Source: Phycisphaerae bacterium (lineage in GTDB: Bacteria > Planctomycetota > Phycisphaerae > UBA1845 > Fen-1342). From it: 64,000 nt of DNA. The notes under the pieces are model-generated. The model made no database searches. It was not told the DNA's origin and saw only the letters and a program-made list of their open reading frames with translations. The stretch lies in assembly GCA_030428945.1 (NCBI GenBank), contig JAUIEC010000014.1, positions 97,388 to 161,387 on the forward strand, read 5' to 3'. Below are positions 52,240 through 60,505 of this stretch, one piece after another (positions within the stretch are counted from its first letter, which is position 1; every line of letters begins with the position of its first letter). A program made the translations under genes and the position numbers.

Positions 52240-54996
52240 TCAGTCGGCCCCGTCGACCGAACCCTCCTGCAGCAACTCCACGCCCGCCTCCGACGCGACC
52301 GCACGCCAACGCGCCGCCTCCACCGGACGATCCCACTGCTCGTACAGCCGAACGAGCGCCGACAGGACCTCACCCCGCTTGTCCGCCCGCGCGGCCGGCA
52401 ATCGCTCGTGACTCGCCAGCAGGTACGGCTCGGCCTCCTCGTACGATTCCGCCTTCAGCAGCGCCGCCCCCAGCCCGTAGTGAATCGCCATCCGCGTCTC
52501 AGGATCGTGCGCGAGCTTCTCCTCCGCCAACGCGTCCAACTCGCGCAACAGCGCCACGCCCGCGTCCATCTGCCCCAGCCCAACCAGCACCCGCCCGTAC
52601 AGCAGCCCGCAGCGCAGCGTCCGCGGATGCCCCGCCCCCTGCAACCGCTCGAAAATCTCGTACGCCTCCGAAACCAGCGGGTCCGCCTCGTCAAACGAAC
52701 CCCGCGCCGCGTGCACCCGCGCCAGGTTGTACAACGCCAGCGCCACGTTCGGATGGCTGCGACCACACACCCGCGTCAGACGATCCACCGCCAGCTCGAA
52801 CGCCTCCGCCGCCTCCGACAGCTTGCCCTGCGCCTGGCGAACCAGTCCCAGGTTGTTCGTCATCACCGCCACCGCCGAATGCTCCGGCCCCAACGCCCGC
52901 GTCGTGATCGCCAACGCCTCCTCCAGCAGCGGCTCCGCCTCCTCGTATCGGTCCAGCTCCTGGTACGACTGCGCCAGGTTGTTCAACATCACCCCGATGT
53001 TCGGATGATCCTTCGGCAGACTCCGCCGCAGGACATCGAACGCCTCACGCTGAATCGGAATCGCCTCGTTCGGCCGCTTCAGCTTCCGCAGCAGATCACC
53101 CAGGTTGCTCAACGCCGCACCCAGGTCCGGATGATCCGGCGGCAGCGTCTCGCGACTCACCGAAGCCACGTGCTCCAGCAGCGCCAGGCCCTCGTCCGAC
53201 GAACCCCGGTCCACCAGCACCAGCCCCAGGTTCGTCTGCGACCGAAGCGACGCCGCGTCACGCGCACCGCCCAGCCGCTCGCGAATCGCCACGCTCCGCC
53301 GCAGCCACTCCTCGGCCGACGCCAGCTCACCCTTGTCCCGCAACACGCTGCCCAGCCCGTTCATCGCCGACGCCGCCAGCTCACTCTCGCCCAACGCCGG
53401 GTCCGACTCCACCAGTTCCAACGCCTCTTCGAAGTGCGCCCGCGCCGCGTCGAACTCCGCCTGGTCCTCCAGCAGACCCGCGTGCTGCAGCAAACCCTCG
53501 ATCCGCACCCGCAACGGCGTCTCGTCCGAAATCAACGCCGCCGCCGCCTGGTACTGCCGGGCCGCGTCGCCGTACGCACCCAGCCCCTGATAGGACCGCG
53601 CCAGCGTCCGACGCACCCGCTCGGCCACCAGCGGCTGACCCGCCAAGGCACCCTCATCCAGGGCATCCTCCGCCGATGCCAGCAGATCCCGCGCCGTCGT
53701 CTCCGGCCCCAGTTCGCTCCGCGGATCGGCCGACGTCAGAATCCCTTCGAGAAAGCCGGCCGCCGCCTCCGCCTTCAGCACCTCGGCCTCCGCCCGGGCA
53801 CGCTGTGCCTGCGCCTCGCGGGCGTTTTCCTCCGCCAGCCAGCGGTTCTGCGACTCGGCCCGACGCGCCACCACCGCCTGCCGCCAGAACGTCACCGACG
53901 TCACCAGCCCCACCAGCACCAGGCCCAGGAACGCCACGCCGATCGCCGCCGGCACCCGGTGACGCTTGATCTGCTTCCGCAGCATGTACCGGATCGAATC
54001 ACGCCGCGCCTCGATCGGCTCGTCCGCCTGGTACCGACGCACGTCCCGCGCCAACTCACCGGCCGACTGGTAACGCCGCCGCGGATCCTTCTGCAGACAC
54101 TTCAGGACGATCGTCTCGAGATCCACCGGCAGGCTCGGCCGCAACTGCCGCGGACGCTTCGGCTCCTCCTCGCTGATCCGCCGCAACACCTCGTGCCGCG
54201 AACCCTCCACGTCGTACGGAAACCGCCCCGTCAGCATCTGGTAGAACAGCACGCCCAGCGAGTACACGTCCGTCCGGACATCCAGACCCGTCACATCGCC
54301 GGCGGCCTGCTCGGGCGACGCCCACGGCGCCGTCCCGACGAACTGCCCCGTCAACGTCATGCTCGACGCATCCTCGTCCGCATCCACCAGCTTGCTCAGG
54401 CCGAAGTCCAGCACGTGCGGCACGCCCGCCCGGTCCATCCGGATGTTCCCCGGCTTCAGGTCCCGGTGAATCACACCCCGCAGATGCGCCGCCCCCAGCG
54501 CCTCGCTGATCTGACCGAACACCTCGACCTGCTCGCCCAGCGTCCGCTCCGCACGCCGAGACCACGCATCGAGCGGCTCACCGTCGATGTAGTCCATCAC
54601 GTAGTAGAAGAAGTGCGACGCCACGTCGCTGTGATAGATCGAGACGATGTTCGGATGCTTCAACTGCGCCAGGATCCGGACTTCCCGGTCGAAACGCGCC
54701 CGCTCGTCCGCCGTCGCGAACGGCCCCTCACGCATCACCTTGATCGCCACCAGGCGCTGCGTCGAATCCTGCCGCGCCCGGAAGACGACCCCCTGCCCAC
54801 CCCGGTGAATCTCGTCCAGCAGCGTGTACCCCGGAATCCGCTCCGGCATGTGCAGACCCAGCCGGCCGGCCGCCCGCTGCATCTCGCCGGTCCCGATCGT
54901 GCTGTTCGACGCCGGCCCCACCCGCTCGACCTGCCGCAGCGCCGCGTCGATCAGCCCCCGCTGGTCCCCCGCACCCTCCCGCGAACTCGAACTCAT
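52240..54996 (-). CDS. Membrane serine/threonine protein kinase with TPR sensor region (second copy)
   Basis: A 918-residue kinase receptor. Residues 1-50 are a short helical leader. The kinase domain shows a glycine loop IHRGGQGVVFRAR, K86 in VAIKV, HRDLKPGN with D179, and DFG with D197. The membrane helix is at about 349-370. After it come about nine TPR units (about 400-900). The domain order matches the kinase at 7502-10387, but the sequences are only distantly similar. The gene lies 54 bases downstream of an ECF sigma gene on the same strand and so likely shares its transcript. The T6SS genes lie upstream on the same strand. Predicted role: sensing an envelope or interaction signal and controlling the sigma factor. 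Confidence 0.92.
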   Translation of the reverse strand: MSSSSREGAGDQRGLIDAALRQVERVGPASNSTIGTGEMQRAAGRLGLHMPERIPGYTLLDEIHRGGQGVVFRARQDSTQRLVAIKVMREGPFATADERARFDREVRILAQLKHPNIVSIYHSDVASHFFYYVMDYIDGEPLDAWSRRAERTLGEQVEVFGQISEALGAAHLRGVIHRDLKPGNIRMDRAGVPHVLDFGLSKLVDADEDASSMTLTGQFVGTAPWASPEQAAGDVTGLDVRTDVYSLGVLFYQMLTGRFPYDVEGSRHEVLRRISEEEPKRPRQLRPSLPVDLETIVLKCLQKDPRRRYQSAGELARDVRRYQADEPIEARRDSIRYMLRKQIKRHRVPAAIGVAFLGLVLVGLVTSVTFWRQAVVARRAESQNRWLAEENAREAQAQRARAEAEVLKAEAAAGFLEGILTSADPRSELGPETTARDLLASAEDALDEGALAGQPLVAERVRRTLARSYQGLGAYGDAARQYQAAAALISDETPLRVRIEGLLQHAGLLEDQAEFDAARAHFEEALELVESDPALGESELAASAMNGLGSVLRDKGELASAEEWLRRSVAIRERLGGARDAASLRSQTNLGLVLVDRGSSDEGLALLEHVASVSRETLPPDHPDLGAALSNLGDLLRKLKRPNEAIPIQREAFDVLRRSLPKDHPNIGVMLNNLAQSYQELDRYEEAEPLLEEALAITTRALGPEHSAVAVMTNNLGLVRQAQGKLSEAAEAFELAVDRLTRVCGRSHPNVALALYNLARVHAARGSFDEADPLVSEAYEIFERLQGAGHPRTLRCGLLYGRVLVGLGQMDAGVALLRELDALAEEKLAHDPETRMAIHYGLGAALLKAESYEEAEPYLLASHERLPAARADKRGEVLSALVRLYEQWDRPVEAARWRAVASEAGVELLQEGSVDGAD

Positions 54997-55050
54997 CCCG
55001 ATTCTCCCTGGAACACCGCATGGCCGAGGGCGACAGGCAGCCCGCGACCT

Positions 55051-55698
55051 TCACGCCGTATTCGAGAAAAAGTCCGTGTCCGCCCCCAGCAGGGCCCGCA
55101 GACGGTCGTGGGCCCGCGCCCGCAGCATGTGCACCGCCCCCGGCGAACGCCCCATCCGCGACGCCACCACTCCGATCTCCTGACACTCCAGGTCGTACAA
55201 CTGCACCACTGTTCGATAATCATCGGGAACCTGGGCCAGGATGTGGTGGATCAGCCGTGAAGCCTCGTCCCGGGCCGCGTGGCGACTCGGCGTCGTCGAC
55301 GTGGCCCCCAGCAACTCCACCAGCGCCACGTACGAATTCTCGCCCGCCCCGCCACCATCCACCCGCCGGGCCGGATTCGGACGCTTCTTGCGACCCAGCG
55401 CCTTCGTCGCGTCCCGCAGATTGTTCTCCGCGATCCGCCTCAGCCACGTCACGAACCCGCCCGTGGTCTCGGCCGTCATCCGGCCGATCTGCAGGAACGC
55501 CTCCAGGTAGGTCACCTGCATCACGTCGTCCGCATCGAGCACCGACTGCCACTGCTGGCCGATGTCGGCTCGAATCTGACGCGCGATCGTCTCCCCGTGC
55601 GCCTCCAGCAGGCACCGCAGCGCGTCCCGATCCCCCTCCCGGGCGCGCTTCAGCGTTTCGCGTTCATCCGCCACCGACAGCCTCCGATCGAATCGCAA
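55051..55698 (-). CDS. ECF-family RNA polymerase sigma factor (second copy)
   Basis: A 215-residue ECF sigma factor. Region 2 has the DADDVMQVTYLEAFLQIGR and FVTWLRRIAENNLRDATKA motifs; region 4 has VVQLYDLECQEIGVVASRMG and AVHMLRARAHDRLRALL. It is longer than the copy at 6918-7478 because of a Gly/Arg-rich loop between the regions (about 105-140). It precedes the kinase gene by 54 bases. The hcp locus with terminator ends just upstream, so sigma and kinase form one operon that could answer to the secretion system. Confidence 0.9.
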   Translation of the reverse strand: MRFDRRLSVADERETLKRAREGDRDALRCLLEAHGETIARQIRADIGQQWQSVLDADDVMQVTYLEAFLQIGRMTAETTGGFVTWLRRIAENNLRDATKALGRKKRPNPARRVDGGGAGENSYVALVELLGATSTTPSRHAARDEASRLIHHILAQVPDDYRTVVQLYDLECQEIGVVASRMGRSPGAVHMLRARAHDRLRALLGADTDFFSNTA

Positions 55699-55765
55699 GA
55701 CCCGATACTATCCCCCGAACCGACCCCGTAACACAAAGACTTTTCACCACGCCAACACAGGCCGT

Positions 55766-55797
55766 CCCCCCTCACTCCCTCGCTCCCTCGTTCCCTC
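55766..55797. repeat. Pyrimidine tract repeat (GCTCCCTC family), copy 4
   Basis: CACTCCCTCGCTCCCTCGTT and neighbouring bases lie between the sigma factor gene and the small unknown gene, immediately next to an intrinsic terminator. Confidence 0.55.
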
Positions 55798-55827
55798 AAA
55801 GAAAAAGAAACCCGCAGCGCTTGCGGG
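55798..55827 (-). terminator. Intrinsic terminator after the hcp/small-gene unit
   Basis: On the minus strand CCCGCA and TGCGGG (55827-55822 and 55816-55811) pair over a 5-base loop and are followed by TTTCTTTTTC. It lies 45 bases after the stop of the small gene and separates it from the sigma/kinase operon. Confidence 0.8.
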
Positions 55828-55872
55828 CGCCGCGGGCTCCATGGTGTTCTCCGTCCGGCCTCGACCCGCGGG

Positions 55873-56208
55873 TCAGGTCAGACTGACAGTCAGCAACTGC
55901 ATCTTCAGGGCGTCGAAGTCCTCCTCGCGGGCCCCCAGGCCCTTCAGGGACGCGTCGTTCTGACGCTCCCAGGCCTCGAGTACCTCGCCGGACATCGCCC
56001 GCATGCGGTTCCGGGTCTCGGTCTCGTTGGCCGCCGGGTCCGTCACGCAGTACAGCGGCTGACCCGCGTTCCGCTCGCCGGCCCAGTTCAACTGGTTCAG
56101 CGTCTGCCCGATCCAGTTGGCATGCTCCGAGCCGCTCGGCTGGCAGTAGGAACCGCCCAGTTCGATCTGGACGCACTGTCCCGGCCGGCTTTCGTTCACA
56201 ATCGACAT
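55873..56208 (-). CDS. Small unknown protein downstream of hcp
   Basis: A 111-residue soluble protein with GAGAGGA before the ATG. It has no recognised family. The N-terminal half is polar with three cysteines (VQIELGGSYCQPSG, LYCVTD); the C-terminal half is helical (RMRAMSGEVLEAWERQNDAS). It follows hcp by 79 bases on the same strand and is the last gene before a terminator. Proteins in this position next to T6SS tube genes are often chaperones, effectors or immunity proteins. That is only a positional hint, and no catalytic motif was seen. Confidence 0.6.
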   Translation of the reverse strand: MSIVNESRPGQCVQIELGGSYCQPSGSEHANWIGQTLNQLNWAGERNAGQPLYCVTDPAANETETRNRMRAMSGEVLEAWERQNDASLKGLGAREEDFDALKMQLLTVSLT

Positions 56209-56287
56209 CGAAAATCCTCTCAGCTGGTTCCAGTGCCCGTTCCGGGTGCCGCCGCGAGCGGCGACACCCCCGGGGAACGGTCAAGGG

Positions 56288-56773
56288 TTACTTCGGAACG
56301 AGCCAACTGTCCTCGGCCTCGACGCCGTCGATCTCCCAGGTCCAGCGGATCTTCTTGTAGGTGTAGGCCACCTCTTCCATGTGGGTGTAGCTCTCGGTCT
56401 TCGGATCCAGGCAGTTCGGCATCCAGGGACGGATGCTGACGATGATCGCGTCCTCGAGCGTATGGGTGAAGTAGTGCTCTTCCTGGCCGTTCGGGTCGAT
56501 CCGGTACCACTTCAGCGTCACGTCGGTCATGTGCTCGCCGGTACACAGCGCCTGGTACAGCTTCGGCGAGGACTTGTCGAACACCTTGACCACCGAGCAG
56601 GCGTTGTGAATCCGCTTGCCCGTCGAAAGTCCGCTCTGCGGGTCACGCGGAATCCGGATCTCGTGGTTGAAGGCCTCAACCAGGATCGTGTCCTCGCGCC
56701 CTTCCATCTCGCAGGAGCCCTGAATGGCACCCTGATTCTCACCAGTCATCGTCATGTGTGCTGGCATCGGCAT
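56288..56773 (-). CDS. hcp: Hcp-like type VI secretion tube protein (TssD)
   Basis: A 161-residue protein that fits the Hcp family, whose hexameric rings stack into the inner tube of the type VI secretion system. Seen: the EAFNHEIRIPRDPQSG stretch, then VVKVFDKSSPKLYQAL (the tube-forming strand pattern), VTLKWYRIDPNGQEEHYFTH, and a closing YTYKKIRWTWEIDG strand. GAGGAG precedes the ATG. It lies downstream of the tssB/tssC unit on the same strand but is separated by a terminator, so it has its own promoter in the 379-base gap. No PAAR or VgrG tip gene is in the window. Hcp can itself be a secreted product. Confidence 0.88.
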   Translation of the reverse strand: MPMPAHMTMTGENQGAIQGSCEMEGREDTILVEAFNHEIRIPRDPQSGLSTGKRIHNACSVVKVFDKSSPKLYQALCTGEHMTDVTLKWYRIDPNGQEEHYFTHTLEDAIIVSIRPWMPNCLDPKTESYTHMEEVAYTYKKIRWTWEIDGVEAEDSWLVPK

Positions 56774-57109
56774 CGGTCGTCTCCTCGAAAAACTTGTCCG
56801 GCAGTTAACCCGTTGTCCATTCCCTCAGGCGTTCAAGGCCCCGTGCCTCGCCGCCGTTCCCTTCTGTCCAACCCAGTCATGCACCCCGCGTGCCAGTTCA
56901 AGGCGCACCGCGGGCGAAATCAGCAGAAATACCGCAAATCGCTCAGAAACGGACACTTAGAGAGCTGAAAATGACGACCGCCCAGGCACCGCCCGGCACC
57001 CGCAACGCCCGCCTGCGGGAAACTCCGTCCGCCGATGTTACCCACCGGTCTCATCTTCTCCCCACTTCCACCGCCCGGAACCGGGCGGCGTGGGAACCTC
57101 GGATCGGAG
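56774..57109. other. Leader region of hcp, no gene seen
   Basis: Together with the terminator, this fills the gap between tssC and hcp. A perfect inverted repeat CCGCCCGGAACCGGGCGG lies at 57071-57088. A plus-strand open frame from 56970 has a weak ribosome binding site but runs antisense through the end of tssC and was not accepted. Confidence 0.5.
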
Positions 57110-57144
57110 AAAAACGAGGGACGCCGCCAACCGCGACGTCCCTC
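57110..57144 (-). terminator. Intrinsic terminator after tssC
   Basis: On the minus strand an 8-bp stem of GAGGGACG (57144-57137) and CGTCCCTC (57123-57116) encloses a 13-base loop. It is followed by GTTTTT (57115-57110). It lies 9 bases after the tssC stop. Confidence 0.85.
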
Positions 57145-57152
57145 CGGAAAAC

Positions 57153-58625
57153 CTACTTGTCCAGCTTGCCGACCAGGCCCAGCGTGAAGTTCGCACCCTC
57201 GAATTTGATGTGCGGCATGATCTTCATGTCGATCTTGTAGAAACCGACCTCGCCCGGAACCTCGTCCACGTCGATGCTGAACTTGCGGATCGGACGACGG
57301 TTCGCCACCTCCGCCGTCGGACTGTCCATGTCCGCCGCGTACTGACGAAGCCACTCCTCCAGTTCCGTCTTCATCTTCGTCGGACTCTGCCAGGTCTGCA
57401 GATTGTCACGCTGAATCACCTTCAGGTAATGCGCCAGACGTGAAATCATCATCATGTACGGCAGACGCGTTCCCAGCTTGTAGTTCGTCTGGTCCGCCTG
57501 ACCCTCGGCCGTGTCCGCGAACGTCTTCGGCTTCTGCACCGAATTCGCACTGAAGAAACACGCCTTGTCGGTGTTCTTGTACATCGTCAGACCGACGAAC
57601 CCGCACTCGGCCAGCTCGAACTCGCGGCGGTCCGAAATCAGAACCTCGGTCGGAATCTTCGTCTCGATCCCCTCCAGGCTCTTGTACTGGTGCAGGATCA
57701 GGTTCTCGACCATCCCGCCCGCCTGCGGACCCGTGCAGTTCATCGTCCACCGCGACTGCGCGAAACTGTCCGCCAGGCGCGTCGCGAACGCGAACGAGGC
57801 ATTGCCCCACAGGTACTTCGCGTGACTGTCCGTCACCTTCTCCTCGTAGTTGAACGCCTTCACCGGGTTCGCGTCCGGATCGTACGGATGACGCAGCAGG
57901 AACCGCGGCATCGTCAACGCGAAGTAACGCGCGTCCGGACTGTCCCGGAACGAATTCCACTTGGTGTACTGCGGACCCTCGAAGACGCTCTCCAGGTCCT
58001 TCAGCTTCGGCAGCTCCTCGAAGTCATCCAGACCGAACATCTGCGGACCGGCCGCCGCCACGAACGGACAGTGGGCCATCGCACCCACGGCCGAGACCTT
58101 CTGCATCAGCGCGATGTCGCGCGGACCCGGGCCGAAGTCGTAGTTGCTGATCATCGCCCCGATCGGCTCACCGCCGGCCTGCCCGAACTCCGACGTGTAA
58201 ATGTGCTGGTACAGCCCCGACTTCGGAATCTCCGGCGAGTTCTCGAAGTCCTCCAGCAACTCGTCCTTCGACACGTTCAGAATGTCGATCTTCATGTTCT
58301 CGCGGAAGTCCGTCTGGTCCACCACGAACTTCAGGCCACGCCAGGCACTCTCGAGCTTCTGCACATCCTCGTGGTGCAGGATCTCGTCGATCTGCGCGCT
58401 CAGCTTCGCGTCAATCTCCGCGATGTACGCGTCGATCAGCGCCTTGTCGACCTTCTGCTCCGGACTGCTGACCAGGTTCGCCAGCAACTCCTGCACACCA
58501 CGGTGCGCGATCCGCTTGGCTTCCTTGTCCTTGATCCCCGTCGCGACCGTCAGGTCGTCCAGCAGCGACGCGATGTCGTCCGGGAGTTCCGCGGATGACG
58601 AGGCGGATTGCGGTGCATCTGCCAT
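57153..58625 (-). CDS. tssC: Type VI secretion sheath protein TssC (VipB/ImpD family)
   Basis: A 490-residue sheath subunit that forms the contractile outer sheath with TssB. ATG 58625 has GGAGA upstream; the longer frame has no signal. The N-terminal helical part (1-90) precedes the sheath core: QKLESAWRGLKFVVDQTDF, FGQAGGEPIGAMISNYDFGP, FALTMPRFLLRHPYDPDANP and KYLWGNASFAFATRLADSF are strong family signatures. The C-terminal handshake domain ends in ISRLAHYLKVIQRDNL and GFYKIDMKIMPHIKFEGANF. Length matches the family (about 490-500). Together with TssB it builds the heterodimer recycled by ClpV; ClpV itself is not in this window. Confidence 0.95.
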   Translation of the reverse strand: MADAPQSASSSAELPDDIASLLDDLTVATGIKDKEAKRIAHRGVQELLANLVSSPEQKVDKALIDAYIAEIDAKLSAQIDEILHHEDVQKLESAWRGLKFVVDQTDFRENMKIDILNVSKDELLEDFENSPEIPKSGLYQHIYTSEFGQAGGEPIGAMISNYDFGPGPRDIALMQKVSAVGAMAHCPFVAAAGPQMFGLDDFEELPKLKDLESVFEGPQYTKWNSFRDSPDARYFALTMPRFLLRHPYDPDANPVKAFNYEEKVTDSHAKYLWGNASFAFATRLADSFAQSRWTMNCTGPQAGGMVENLILHQYKSLEGIETKIPTEVLISDRREFELAECGFVGLTMYKNTDKACFFSANSVQKPKTFADTAEGQADQTNYKLGTRLPYMMMISRLAHYLKVIQRDNLQTWQSPTKMKTELEEWLRQYAADMDSPTAEVANRRPIRKFSIDVDEVPGEVGFYKIDMKIMPHIKFEGANFTLGLVGKLDK

Positions 58626-58691
58626 GCTTGCTTCTCCGAAAATTGCGTGGCCGCTCGCCACGTCCCTTTGGCTTCCACAAATAACGCGAGG

Positions 58692-59255
58692 CTACCCTTC
58701 GGCGCCACCCTCGCCTCCGCCCTCACCACCTTCGGCACCACCCTCGCTCGGGGCCGCCCCGCCGGCTGCGGATTCCTCTTCCTTCTTCAGCACCGCCAGC
58801 AGCTTCGCCCGCGTTGCCTCGTCCTTGACGATTTCCATCACCTTCTTCTGGAAGTCACGCTTGTTGGCCAGCGGCGCCTTCAGCGCGTTCAGGGCCTCGC
58901 GCGTCTCCAGCATCTGGTTCAGCTCCGGAACCTGACGCGCAATCTGCTCGGGCTCGAAGTCCTTCAGCGTCGCGAAGTTCAGCTTCGCGCCCATCTCGTC
59001 ATCATCATTGCCCGTCAGCTTGTTCTTCACGTTCACCGCGACTTCGAGCTTCTGGCTCTTCATCACGTCGTTGAAGTTGTCCTTGTCCACCCGGATCATC
59101 TTCCGGTCTTCCAGCGGCGTGTCGTCCGGACGCAGCGTGAAGTCGCCCAGCATCGCCATGCGGAACGGAAGCTCCTTCTGTTCCTTGCTGTTCGTCGCCG
59201 GGCGGTACGTAATGTTGATCCGCTCTTTCGGCGCCTTGCTCTGTTGTTTCGCCAT
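58692..59255 (-). CDS. tssB: Type VI secretion sheath protein TssB (VipA/ImpB family)
   Basis: A 187-residue sheath partner of TssC. ATG 59255 follows GAGGA. Signatures are RINITYRPATNSKEQKELPF at the N-terminus, MAMLGDFTLRPDDTPLEDRK, and LNFATLKDFEPEQIARQVPE. The C-terminal 25 residues are a Gly/Glu-rich tail (SEGGAEGGEGGGEGGAEG) that is longer than in most TssB proteins and may be disordered. The gene lies 66 bases upstream of tssC on the same strand and is the first gene of the unit. Confidence 0.94.
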   Translation of the reverse strand: MAKQQSKAPKERINITYRPATNSKEQKELPFRMAMLGDFTLRPDDTPLEDRKMIRVDKDNFNDVMKSQKLEVAVNVKNKLTGNDDDEMGAKLNFATLKDFEPEQIARQVPELNQMLETREALNALKAPLANKRDFQKKVMEIVKDEATRAKLLAVLKKEEESAAGGAAPSEGGAEGGEGGGEGGAEG

Positions 59256-59390
59256 GGATTCAGTCCTCAAACGAAGATCGGGGATGGGTGCCCGGACAAA
59301 GGGATTTGGCCCTGTCTCTCGACTGTTCTACCATCGGCGTTCCGCCCCCGTCAACCTTGAACTGAAACCAAACCCCACGCCCACAGGCAG

Positions 59391-60440
59391 TTAGACCGCG
59401 CCCGACTCCACCCGAAACACGCAGTCGAACAGCCCCGCACCCAGCCACGTTCCCACCCGCGGATCCTTCACCACCGCCGTCCGGACCACCGTGCACCCGA
59501 ACCGCTGCGACCAGTTGCTCTCCAGGCCGCGACCCATCCCGTGCAGCAGCAGCACGTCCGCACCCCCCAGACACCCCACCGACTCACCCGGAATCCCCCC
59601 TAAATGCAACAACGGGCAATCATTGCCGTTCGAGACCACCGCCAGCCGACCATCCCCCCACGCCGAACCCAGCAGCCCGTCCACACCCGACACCTCCTCC
59701 AGCAGCTCCCGCAACTCCCCCACCGTCACGTCATTCAACGCCGCGCCCGCATTCGCCGCCAGAACCACCCGCACACCAGCACCCAGCAGCCACCGAACCA
59801 GCGGAAGAACCCCCAGGCAGATGTCACTCCCCGCGTTGTCCACGAACCAACCCACCTCCCGGTACCGACCCGATGCACATCCCTCCAGGAATCCGTCCGC
59901 ATCGTCCCGCCACCACGGCCGCGCCGGCACCCGCGCCCGCGCCGCCCCGAAATCCCCCACCACCGACCGGTACGCGTGCATCGCCTCCTCCGAACCCACG
60001 TCAAACAGGTTCCCCGCCATCAGCCCCCGAACCAGCCAGTCCCGCCGTTTCCCCTCCTCCAGGCCGTCCAGTTCGTCCAGCAGGCCCGGCAACGCCACCA
60101 GCGCCGACGCCGTCACCTCCCGCTTCATCGCCCGGTACGGATCGTCAAACCCGTGCGCCAGCTCAACCTCCTTGCGAACCCGGTCCAGGGCATACACGTC
60201 CAGGTCAGCACCGAACCGCGCCCGCAACGGCTCCTCCCGCATCGCCTCACCATAGGCCTCCACGAACGCCCGCACGTCCGCCCCCGTCCGCTCCGGGTAC
60301 GACGACGCGATCGCCGCCACCACCCGCTCCATCCGCCGAAAACCCGCCACCCAGTACGACAGACCCGCCGGATCGTCCGCCAGACGCATGTCACACACCC
60401 GGTACGGCTCCACCGGAATCCACTGGACCGGAAACGGCAT
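59391..60440 (-). CDS. DUF89-family damage-control phosphatase-like protein
   Basis: A 349-residue protein of the DUF89/ARMT1 family. The metal-binding core is VDNAGSDICLGVLPLVRWLL with D201-N202, followed by RVVLAANAGAALNDVTVGEL with N236-D237; these are the family's conserved ligands. The N-terminal 150 residues are helical and resemble the capping domain of pantothenate-kinase-4-associated phosphatases (RRMERVVAAIASSYPERTG). DUF89 phosphatases hydrolyse damaged or excess sugar and pantetheine phosphates. The substrate of this member is not predictable. It diverges from the DHH phosphoesterase gene by 65 bases. Confidence 0.8.
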   Translation of the reverse strand: MPFPVQWIPVEPYRVCDMRLADDPAGLSYWVAGFRRMERVVAAIASSYPERTGADVRAFVEAYGEAMREEPLRARFGADLDVYALDRVRKEVELAHGFDDPYRAMKREVTASALVALPGLLDELDGLEEGKRRDWLVRGLMAGNLFDVGSEEAMHAYRSVVGDFGAARARVPARPWWRDDADGFLEGCASGRYREVGWFVDNAGSDICLGVLPLVRWLLGAGVRVVLAANAGAALNDVTVGELRELLEEVSGVDGLLGSAWGDGRLAVVSNGNDCPLLHLGGIPGESVGCLGGADVLLLHGMGRGLESNWSQRFGCTVVRTAVVKDPRVGTWLGAGLFDCVFRVESGAV

Positions 60441-60505
60441 CCAACTGCCCCCTCATTCAGTCAACCACGGATACACGGCCACCGGCCGCCCGCTACAATC
60501 CCCGC

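Noticed and set aside
51991..55260. A frame of about 1090 codons on the plus strand opposite the second kinase and part of the sigma factor gene
   Set aside because: The product is dominated by Arg, Pro, His and Gln, as expected from the complement of a TPR region; the minus-strand genes are clearly real.
56970..57240. A short plus-strand frame across the tssC end
   Set aside because: It overlaps the tssC 3' end and terminator on the other strand, and its product has no recognised features.
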